Positions 57,111 to 64,000 of a DNA stretch of 64,000 bases are shown one piece after another. Origin of the DNA: Pseudarthrobacter sp. L1SW (GTDB lineage: Bacteria; Actinomycetota; Actinomycetes; Actinomycetales; Micrococcaceae). The translations under genes were made by a program, and so were the position numbers. The notes under the pieces are model-generated. The model had not been told where the DNA came from and did not search any database. It saw nothing but the letters and a program-made list of their open reading frames with translations. How positions within the stretch are numbered: the first letter of the stretch is position 1; each line of letters starts with the position of its first letter. The stretch spans positions 3,410,001 through 3,474,000 of the forward strand of contig NZ_CP078079.1 of the NCBI RefSeq assembly GCF_020809045.1. Reading direction: 5' to 3'.

Positions 57111-58451
57111 GTGTCACTTCCAATGACAGCTCCCACCGGCCAAGCGCTGGCACCGATCGTCAGCCGCGTCACCCGCCGTCTCATCCCGGTCCTTCTGCTC
57201 ATGTACATCCTGGCGTTCCTGGACCGCGCCAACCTCGGCTTTGCCAAGGCATCCTTCCAGGCGGACACCGGGCTGTCCGACGCGGCGTACGCCTTGGGCG
57301 CGGGCATCTTCTTCCTCGGTTACGCAGCACTGGAAGTTCCCAGCAACATCCTCATGCGCAAGCTCGGCGCCAAGATCTGGCTGGCCCGGATCATGATCAG
57401 CTGGGGCATCGTCTCCGCACTCATGATGTTCGCCCAGACTGAGTGGGCCTTCTACATCCTCCGGGTACTCCTCGGCATCACCGAGGCAGGGTTCTTTCCC
57501 GGCGTAATCCTCTACCTGACGTACTGGATTCCCACCCAGTTCAGGGGGCAGGTCAACGGACTGTTCTACTTCGGCGCACCGCTCGCCTTCATCTTCGGTG
57601 GACCGCTCTCGGGGATGCTTCTTGACCTCGACGGCCTGGGCGGGCTGCAGGGGTGGCAGCTCATGTTCCTCGTCACCGGCGCACTCACGGTGGCCGTGGG
57701 CATCTGGGCATTCTCCTACCTGGACAACGGACCGGCGGATGCGAAGTGGCTGAACGACAGCGAGCGCGCCACCCTGATCGCAGCACTCAATGTCGAGGAC
57801 CGGGTCAAAGCGGACCACTCCCCCAAGGGCGCCCTCCGCGCCCTGACGAACCCCAAGGTGCTGTACTTCTGCCTCATCTACTTCACCATCCAGATGAGCG
57901 TCTACGGCGTCACGTTCTACCTGCCCACCCAGATCGCCAAGCTCGTGGGCGCGAAGGTGGGGCTCGGCGTCGGGCTCATGACCGCTGTGCCGTGGGGATT
58001 CGCCATTCTCGCCACCTTCCTGCTCAGCCGGCTGGCAGACAGGACCGGAAAGCGCCGTCTCGTGGCCTCTGCGTCCCTGACCGCGGCAGCAGTAGGCATC
58101 CTGGCTTCCGCACTGACGGACAACCCGCTGATGGGACTCGCGGCACTCTCCCTTGGCGCTGCAGGCTTCATCTCCGTGCAGCCCGTTTTCTGGACGCTTC
58201 CCACCGGAATGCTCGTTGGCGCCGCCGCAGCCGGCGGGATTGCGCTGATCAACTCGATCGGCAGCCTCGGAGGGTTCGTCGCCCCCATCGCCAAGACCTG
58301 GGCGGAAGCCTCGTTCGGCCCCAGCGCAGGGCTCTTCCTCCTGGCCGGTACGGCCATGGCCGGGGCCGTCCTGCTCTTCAACAGCCACCGGATCAGCAAG
58401 ATCGTTGACACCAATCCGCTGGCCCAGCCCATCCCCGAGAAGGTGCACTGA
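57111..58451 (+). CDS. MFS sugar-acid transporter (ACS family, RhmT-like)
   Basis: 446 residues from GTG 57111 after GAGGAG. RRLIPVLLLMYILAFLDRAN and LGFAKASFQADTGLSDAAYA, followed by GAGIFFLGYAALEVPSNI, are signatures of the anion:cation symporter family that carries hexonates, tartrate and rhamnonate. E. coli RhmT (YfaV) belongs here. The stop overlaps the next ATG (TGATG). Confidence 0.87.
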   Translation: MSLPMTAPTGQALAPIVSRVTRRLIPVLLLMYILAFLDRANLGFAKASFQADTGLSDAAYALGAGIFFLGYAALEVPSNILMRKLGAKIWLARIMISWGIVSALMMFAQTEWAFYILRVLLGITEAGFFPGVILYLTYWIPTQFRGQVNGLFYFGAPLAFIFGGPLSGMLLDLDGLGGLQGWQLMFLVTGALTVAVGIWAFSYLDNGPADAKWLNDSERATLIAALNVEDRVKADHSPKGALRALTNPKVLYFCLIYFTIQMSVYGVTFYLPTQIAKLVGAKVGLGVGLMTAVPWGFAILATFLLSRLADRTGKRRLVASASLTAAAVGILASALTDNPLMGLAALSLGAAGFISVQPVFWTLPTGMLVGAAAAGGIALINSIGSLGGFVAPIAKTWAEASFGPSAGLFLLAGTAMAGAVLLFNSHRISKIVDTNPLAQPIPEKVH

Positions 58452-59497
58452 TGCGGGTACTCGAACTCAAGGACTTCCGGCAGCTTGTTGTGGCGGAACG
58501 GGCCGAACCCGGCGCCGGTCCCGGGGAGGTGCTCATCGACGTCGTTGCAACGGGCATCTGCGGATCGGACATCCATGGATACACCGGCGAAAACGGCCGC
58601 CGCGTTCCGGGCCAGGTCATGGGCCACGAGACAGTGGGCCGCATTGCCGCCCTGGGAGCCGGGACGGAAGGCTCCGGCCTGGCTGTAGGCCAGCCGGTGA
58701 CGTTCAACCCGCTTATCAGCTGCAACCGCTGTGAAGCCTGCGACGCCGGCCAGCAGCAGCACTGCCCGGACCGGACAGTTATTGGGGTCAACCCCGCGAT
58801 CGTGTCCGCTTTCGCGGAACAGGTGGCGGTTCCGGTTGCCAACGTTGTGGCACTGTCCTCCGGGACGCCGATCGTCTACGGAGCGCTGATCGAGCCCCTG
58901 GCGGTCGCCTTCCACGCGGTGCGCCGCGCCCGGATCCGGCCGGGCCAGAGAGTCCTGGTCATCGGCGGCGGTCCGATCGGCCAGTCCGTCATCCTCGCTG
59001 CGCTGCAGGAAGGTGCGGAGCAGGTCCTGGTCTCCGAGATGGATCCGGCCCGGCGGGATCTCTGCGAACGCCTCGGGGCGACCGCGCTCGACCCTGCAGA
59101 GGGTCCGCTGGACCAGCAGGTCAGGACGCACTTTGGACGCCTCGCAGACACCACCGTGGACGCTGTCGGCATCAGACCCACGATTGCCGGTGCCCTGGAT
59201 GCGACAAAGTTCGGCGGCGTCGTCTCGCTGGTTGGCATGGGTTCCCCGGAACTTGCCTTCAATGCTTACCGTGTTTCCACGGAAGAACGGGAGATCGTGG
59301 GCAGCTTCTGCTACAACAACCAGGACTTCCGCGATGCGGCCGCTTGGGTGGACCAGGGTTCCCCCGTATTGGCGGAGCTCATTAGCCGTGAAGTTCCCAT
59401 GGAAGACGCCGACGCCGCGTTTGCCGGGCTGGCCGCGGCGGACGGCACCGCCGGCAAAGTATTGATCCGCCTCGATTCAGCAAGGAACAGCCAATGA
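58451..59497 (+). CDS. zinc-dependent MDR dehydrogenase of the rhamnonate operon
   Basis: 348 residues. [12 protein letters not shown] and GHETVGRI supply catalytic zinc ligands, [15 protein letters not shown] the structural zinc site, and [15 protein letters not shown] the cofactor loop. In this operon the useful step would be oxidation of 2-keto-3-deoxy-L-rhamnonate at C4, feeding the FAH hydrolase. The known enzyme for that step in Sphingomonas (LRA5) is an SDR, so an MDR would be a non-homologous replacement. Oxidation of L-rhamnose or L-fucose is the alternative. Confidence 0.8.
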   Translation: MRVLELKDFRQLVVAERAEPGAGPGEVLIDVVATGICGSDIHGYTGENGRRVPGQVMGHETVGRIAALGAGTEGSGLAVGQPVTFNPLISCNRCEACDAGQQQHCPDRTVIGVNPAIVSAFAEQVAVPVANVVALSSGTPIVYGALIEPLAVAFHAVRRARIRPGQRVLVIGGGPIGQSVILAALQEGAEQVLVSEMDPARRDLCERLGATALDPAEGPLDQQVRTHFGRLADTTVDAVGIRPTIAGALDATKFGGVVSLVGMGSPELAFNAYRVSTEEREIVGSFCYNNQDFRDAAAWVDQGSPVLAELISREVPMEDADAAFAGLAAADGTAGKVLIRLDSARNSQ

Positions 59498-60675
59498 GCA
59501 TTGAAAACCGCATCCGCCACGTCCGCGCCTATACGCTGCGCGGCGGCGGAGCCGACTACCACGACCAGGACGCCGGGCACTGGATCGATGACCACATCGC
59601 CACGCCCATGTCCGTCTACCCGGAATACCGGCAGTCCCGCCAGAGCTTCGGACTGAACGTCCTGGGCACCCTGGTGGTCGAGATCGAGGCGGACGACGGC
59701 ACCGTAGGTTTCGCCGTCACCACCGCGGGCGAGCTCGGCGCCTTCATCGTGGAGAAGCACCTCGCCAGGTTCGTCGAGGGTGCACGCGTTACGGACATCG
59801 AAAAAATCTGGGACCAGATGTACAAGTCCACTCTGTTCTACGGCCGCAAGGGCGTGGTGCTGAATGCGATCAGCGCTGTGGACCTGGCGCTCTACGATCT
59901 CCTGGGCAAGATCCGGCAGGAGCCGGTGTACGCCCTGCTGGGCGGCCCGGTCAGGGACGAACTGACCATGTACGCCACCGGCGCCAGGCCCGACGTCGCC
60001 AAGAAACTCGGGTTCATTGGCGGCAAAATGCCGCTGCACCACGGGCCTGCCGAGGGTGAGGAGGGCCTGCGCAAGAACCTGGAAATGATCCGGGACATGC
60101 GGGAGAAGGTGGGCGATGATTTCTGGCTGATGTTGGACTGCTGGATGTCGCTGGACCTCGAATACGCCACGCGCCTGGCGCACGGCGCTGCCGAGTACAA
60201 CCTGAAATGGATCGAAGAAGCACTCCCGCCGGACGACTACTGGGGCTACGCCAAGCTCAAGAAGCAGGTTCCGCCCAAGATGCTGGTGACCACCGGCGAG
60301 CATGAGGCCACCCGTTGGGGCTTCAAACTGCTGCTGGACATGGAGTGCGCGGACATCCTCCAGCCCGACGTCGGATGGTGCGGGGGTATCACTGAGCTCA
60401 CCAAGATCTCAGCCATGGCAGACGCTGCCGGCGCGCTCGTGGTCCCGCACGGTTCGTCCGTGTACTCGTACCACTTCGTCGTGACCCGGACCAACAGCCC
60501 GTTCGCCGAGTTCCTCATGATGCATCCAACCGCGGAGGAAGTGGTGCCCATGTTCTCGCCGATGCTGCTGGGTGAGCCGGTGCCCGTTAACGGCAAGATC
60601 AAGGTCCCCGAAACGCCGGGCTTCGGCGTCGAGTTGAACCCGGCGCTGGAGAAGCTGCGGCCCTACACGCACTGA
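59494..60675 (+). CDS. rhmD: L-rhamnonate dehydratase
   Basis: 393 residues, enolase superfamily (mandelate-racemase subgroup). [20 protein letters not shown] and [20 protein letters not shown] match E. coli RhmD nearly word for word. The metal ligands are the Asp of WLMLDCWMS, the Glu of IEEALPP and the Glu of TGEHEATR; the catalytic His is in [10 protein letters not shown]. Converts L-rhamnonate to 2-keto-3-deoxy-L-rhamnonate. The start overlaps the dehydrogenase stop (ATGA). Confidence 0.93.
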   Translation: MSIENRIRHVRAYTLRGGGADYHDQDAGHWIDDHIATPMSVYPEYRQSRQSFGLNVLGTLVVEIEADDGTVGFAVTTAGELGAFIVEKHLARFVEGARVTDIEKIWDQMYKSTLFYGRKGVVLNAISAVDLALYDLLGKIRQEPVYALLGGPVRDELTMYATGARPDVAKKLGFIGGKMPLHHGPAEGEEGLRKNLEMIRDMREKVGDDFWLMLDCWMSLDLEYATRLAHGAAEYNLKWIEEALPPDDYWGYAKLKKQVPPKMLVTTGEHEATRWGFKLLLDMECADILQPDVGWCGGITELTKISAMADAAGALVVPHGSSVYSYHFVVTRTNSPFAEFLMMHPTAEEVVPMFSPMLLGEPVPVNGKIKVPETPGFGVELNPALEKLRPYTH

Positions 60676-60729
60676 ACCACGAGTACCGACCGTTACAACA
60701 GACAAATTTTGCGAACAGGAACACATTCA

Positions 60730-61584
60730 ATGGAACTCATGCGCCTCGGCGAACCCGGCCAGGAAATCCCGGTAGCCGTCCAGGACGGGAAGTACTTCGA
60801 CCTGCGCTCTATCACCGTGGACATCGACGGTGATTTCCTGGGCGGCGGCGGCATCGCCAAAGCCCGGGCCGCCGTCGAATCCGGCCTCCCCGAACTTGAG
60901 GACGCCGCATCACTGCGCATCGGAGCGCCGGTTGCCAAGCCCGGTGCTGTGCTGTGCATCGGGCAGAACTACGCGGCCCACGCAGCGGAATCGGGGGATG
61001 CACCGCCGTCGGTACCCATCTTGTTCTTCAAGCACCCCAACACTGTGGTTGGCCCCTTTGACCATGTGGTCATCCCTCCGGGTGCGGAGAAGGTGGACTG
61101 GGAGGTTGAACTTGCTGTCGTGATCGGCAAGCGCGCCTCGTACCTTTCCTCCCCGGAGGAGGCGCTGGACTACGTTGCCGGCTACACCGTCAGCAACGAC
61201 GTCTCCGAACGCGCCTACCAGGTGGAGCACTCCGGAGGCCAGTGGTCCAAGGGCAAATGTTGCGCCACCTTCAACCCCCTGGGCCCGGCATTGGTTCCGG
61301 CCGAGGAAGTGGGCGATCCGCAAAAGCTGCGCCTGCGGTCATCCGTGAACGGTGAGCCCAGGCAGGACTCCACCACGGCAGACATGATCTTCTCCGTGGC
61401 GCACATCGTCTGGCACCTGTCCCAGTACCTTGTCCTGGATCCGGGCGACGTCATCAACACCGGAACGCCGCAGGGGGTGGCGCTGTCCGGCAAATTCCCC
61501 TATCTCCGCGAAGGGGACACGATGGAAATCGCCATCGAAAAGCTGGGCCGGCAGGAGCAGAAGCTGGTCAGCTTCGAGCGCTAA
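60730..61584 (+). CDS. FAH-family hydrolase, probable 2,4-diketo-3-deoxy-L-rhamnonate hydrolase
   Basis: 284 residues from ATG 60730 with AGGAAC upstream. Fumarylacetoacetate-hydrolase fold: KPGAVLCIGQNYAAHAAESG, DWEVELAVVIGKRASYLSSP with the metal-binding acidic residues, GYTVSNDVSERAYQVEHSGG and DVINTGTPQGVALSGKFPYL. Sphingomonas LRA6, which cuts 2,4-diketo-3-deoxy-rhamnonate to pyruvate and L-lactate, is of this family. Following rhmD and a dehydrogenase, that role is the best fit; a fuconate analogue is possible. Confidence 0.85.
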   Translation: MELMRLGEPGQEIPVAVQDGKYFDLRSITVDIDGDFLGGGGIAKARAAVESGLPELEDAASLRIGAPVAKPGAVLCIGQNYAAHAAESGDAPPSVPILFFKHPNTVVGPFDHVVIPPGAEKVDWEVELAVVIGKRASYLSSPEEALDYVAGYTVSNDVSERAYQVEHSGGQWSKGKCCATFNPLGPALVPAEEVGDPQKLRLRSSVNGEPRQDSTTADMIFSVAHIVWHLSQYLVLDPGDVINTGTPQGVALSGKFPYLREGDTMEIAIEKLGRQEQKLVSFER

Positions 61585-61600
61585 CGCCGGGGGCGCAAGA

Positions 61601-61642
61601 CAAAGCGGACGACGGCGGGACCCCCCGCCGTCGTCCGCTTTG
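61601..61642. repeat. intergenic hairpin family, copy 7
   Basis: A perfect 19-bp stem CAAAGCGGACGACGGCGGG with a 4-nt loop, 16 bases past the hydrolase stop and between convergent genes. It closes the rhamnonate operon. Confidence 0.88.
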
Positions 61643-61693
61643 CTTTAAGGCGGCCAGCGATTCTCCTGGCTGGTTTTCCTGCCAAGCCGCTGC

Positions 61694-63509
61694 CTAGATG
61701 CCCTCATCGGGCGAACCAGCTGTGCGTTGACGAAGGCGAGGTTGCACTGCCAGCCGCCTTGAATGGCTCAATCTCCTGGTTGCATATGCAAAAGCCGAGC
61801 CAGCGAGAAGTAATCCGGCCGCGGTTGCCCACACAAGGTTGTTCGCCCCAGTGGCAGTTGTACCCGCGGGCGCGGCTTCTGTTGTGCCGCCGACGGGGAC
61901 GGCGGAAGCACCCAGCGGCGACGGAGCAGAGAGTGCAACTGCTGCTGGCAACGATGCTTCTGAAGGTGCAGTTTCGGCGCCGTTGGCGACGTCATCCGCC
62001 GCAGCCGCAGGTGGAGTCGTTTCAGGTTCACCCACCGGCACTTCCGCTTTGCGGGCGTCGGCTGAGTACGGGGCGGAAGCGGAGCCTGCCTGAAGCGCCC
62101 GGGCAGGGGCCGGCGCATCATCAGCACCTGGAGTGAAAGTGGAGGCAGAAACAGGAGCTTCAATGGCGGTTAGGACCGGGGCAGGTGGTTCACTGGCGCT
62201 TACCGTCGCTTCAGCGGGAGCTGGAACAGAAGCTGCAGTCCCTTGCAGCCCACAATGTGTGCCTACTCCCGCCCATGCATCACCAAGCTGCAAATTCGCG
62301 CAGGAGGGAAGAGGCGGAGTGGGCGGGGGTACAAACAGCAACCTGTTAGGAGTTGCACCTTTGTTGGCGCTGACTGCACCGATCGTGGCGTTATTGATCA
62401 TTGTCTGCTGAACTTCGGCCGGAGACAGCGAACGATCACGGGAAAGCAGGATCGCAGCCGCACCAGAAACGTGAGGAGTAGCCATGGAGGTGCCATCCAA
62501 ATTGTTGCTAGCGGTAGGAGAGCTATTCCACGCAGACCTGACGGCTACACCGGGGGCGTGAATATCAACGCAGGAACCGTAGTTGGACCATGATGCCTGG
62601 GCATCATTGATGTTTGTTGCTGCGACGGTAATGGCAGATGGAACTTTGGCGGGGGAGGTAAGGCAGGCATCCTGACCGGAGTTTCCTGCTGCCGCTATTA
62701 CTGTTATCCCGTCGTTTATGGCGCTTTGAACCGCCGTATCAAAGGAGGCATTGGTAAAACCGCCGACGCTTAGGTTCATCACCGCTGGTTGGCCGGCATT
62801 ATGGTGCGATATCGCCCAGTCAATACCCGCCATGACTGTGGACGACCAGCCGCTCCCGTCACACTCAAGGGTTCGGACGGGAATGATGTTCGCTTTCTTG
62901 GCAACGCCGTACGTTGTTCCCGCGGCGGTGCCGGCGACGTGGGTTCCGTGGCCGTTACAGTCATTAACTCCATGGCTGTCATTGATTGCGTTCCAGCTCG
63001 CAGGGACCCTGCCGGAAAACTCTGAATGGGACATGAGCAGTCCGGTATCAACGACGTAGACGTTCACGCCGGCCCCTTCAGCATCGAAGCCGTACTGCCC
63101 GTCTCTTCCGGACCGCTGATCCACCCGGTCAAGCCCCCCAGACGGATGTGGAACTGGCTATCGAAGCACGGCTGTCGAGTTCCACGGACGCTACGTCTGC
63201 CGATTCTTTTAGCGACTCCATTTCCTTAGGTGTCGCCACAACTACTGAAGCCTTCATTGCGTGGGAAAGCGTCGCTTTTACTTCTATCCCGTTTTGTTCC
63301 AGGGACCTGGACTCCACTTCCGCGTTCACGTTATTGCCGTACTTAACGATGTATCGGCTCTGCCCTTCCGGCAGGGAAGGCGAGTAAGAGGGAGCCGCGG
63401 GGGAAAGACTAAGGCCAGCATGAGCCACAGCGGGGCTCAGGAAGAGAGCCATTGATCCAGCAAAAACGGAGCTAACAGCAAAAAGGGCATGGGGCAAAAG
63501 CTTCTTCAT
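61694..63509 (-). pseudogene. secreted subtilisin-like (S8) protease, split by one extra base
   Basis: The first part (63509 down to a TGA at 63129) has a signal peptide (MKKLLPHALFAVSSVFAGSM) and an I9 propeptide (RYIVKYGNNVNAEVESRSLE). The second (to 61694) has the full catalytic domain: Asp in VYVVDTG, His in NGHGTHVAGT, Asn in AAAGNSG and Ser in GTSMATPHVSG. The break is at six C's (63134-63139; six G's on the coding strand): with five, the frame reads SVWGLDRVDQRSGRDGQY, the usual join. A long Ala/Pro region, then TTATGANNLV, a membrane helix and RRLSHSRR resemble a degenerate sortase-type anchor. It may be a sequencing artefact or an off-phase gene. Confidence 0.83.
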
Positions 63510-63852
63510 GCAGTGGCTTTCCGTTCAGAGCTCTTCGCGTGACGGTCGCATAAGGACGGGAACGAAGAGCAGGGCTGGTCGACAATTTCCCTGCCGCGTT
63601 ACCGGCCGGGCGTAGCAGACGGTCCGGGGCTTCTGGAGCCTGCCAGGTGAAGGGAAGCTGCGCACCGACCCGGGCTTACTGCTTATTGGTAAGGCAACTG
63701 TAAGCACGGGTTTGGATGCGAAAACGGGATTTGGTCCGTGACGCGGATTCCTAGGGAAATCCTGCGCATTTTTTGCGATAAGCCTTGCCTGGCGCTGGTT
63801 CCGGCCTCATCCGGATCCGCGCCGGCCGGAGGGTTAGTGGAGCGCAGAACAC
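63510..63852. other. intergenic region upstream of the protease
   Basis: About 340 bases with no convincing gene on either strand. It should contain the protease promoter (minus strand), and a stretch around 63680-63730 is AT-richer than its surroundings. I see no palindromic operator. Confidence 0.5.
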
Positions 63853-63888
63853 AGCGAACGACGGCGGGACCTCCCGCCGTCGTTCGCT
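63853..63888. repeat. intergenic hairpin family, copy 8
   Basis: A perfect 17-bp stem AGCGAACGACGGCGGGA with loop CC, 21 bases past the stop of the truncated membrane protein gene at the right edge. Stem position 6 is A-T here, a third compensated state after G-C and T-A. Confidence 0.88.
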
Positions 63889-63908
63889 TTAGTTTTGTGC
63901 GCCTCCCG

Positions 63909-64000
63909 CTAGACCTTTGCGGGTTCTGCCACCTTCAGGGGTTCGATCTTGCCCATCACGAAGAGGTAGTTGGCGGCGCCGATCAGGGCCACCGCACCGA
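63909..64000 (-). CDS. C-terminus of a membrane transport protein (5' end outside window)
   Basis: Only the last 29 residues are visible: a hydrophobic stretch GAVALIGAANYLFVMG and a polar tail KIEPLKVAEPAKV, ending in TAG at 63909-63911. This looks like the final helix and cytosolic tail of a secondary transporter. The family cannot be told. Confidence 0.5.
   Translation of the reverse strand, partial: GAVALIGAANYLFVMGKIEPLKVAEPAKV

Overview
The window is high-GC DNA with GTG starts, many TANNNT-box leaderless genes, ATGA/GTGA gene overlaps, GAF-ANTAR regulators, a DUF222-HNH protein, a PadR regulator and a DesA3-type desaturase/reductase pair. Together these point to an actinobacterium of the Micrococcaceae, most likely Arthrobacter, Pseudarthrobacter or a close relative. 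That placement is inferred from gene content. The stretch looks chromosomal: I see no rRNA or tRNA gene, CRISPR array, prophage or intact insertion sequence.

Layout. 0-9.5 kb: a truncated alpha/beta hydrolase, a membrane desaturase with its flavin/2Fe-2S reductase, an LLM flavoenzyme, two DUF202 membrane proteins, a nitrilase-superfamily hydrolase, and an ammonium transporter with GlnR-like sites. 9.5-15.2 kb: PadR regulator, class A penicillin-binding protein, GNAT acetyltransferase, DUF1992, an ArsR/AHSA1 pair and an S51-like peptidase. 15.2-20.5 kb: an unusual run of five GAF-ANTAR regulators interleaved with two paralogous small proteins of unknown function. 20.6-32 kb: TPR protein, membrane protein, HxlR/MFS pair, nitronate monooxygenase, alcohol dehydrogenase, a frameshifted HTH regulator, a VOC protein, a decayed LLM monooxygenase, and a molybdopterin oxidoreductase without its usual Fe-S cysteines. 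32-42.4 kb: PAP2 phosphatase, MpaB-type protein, a pseudo-Hpt protein, two secreted phosphoesterases, a large membrane protein, a DUF222-HNH protein and a universal stress protein.

42.5-54.7 kb is a nine-gene, single-strand glycine/serine/one-carbon unit: gcvP, gcvT, gcvH, glyA, sdaA, lipA, a MetF-like gene, a CycA-like permease and purU. It is headed by a tandem glycine riboswitch. The gene set would import glycine or serine, split glycine to methylene-THF, build serine, deaminate it to pyruvate and drain surplus one-carbon units, with LipA lipoylating GcvH. 56.1-61.6 kb is an L-rhamnonate catabolic operon (IclR regulator, MFS transporter, zinc dehydrogenase, RhmD-type dehydratase, FAH-family hydrolase) with three matching 16-bp operator-like sites. 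61.7-63.5 kb is an S8 protease split by a one-base frameshift, and the window ends inside a membrane protein gene.

Two features run across the window. Eight copies of one near-perfect hairpin (half-site AAGCGGACGACGGCGGGA) lie between genes, mostly just past 3' ends, with compensating base changes in the stem. In addition, four coding regions carry single-base frameshifts, several at G/C runs; these could be real decay or assembly error.
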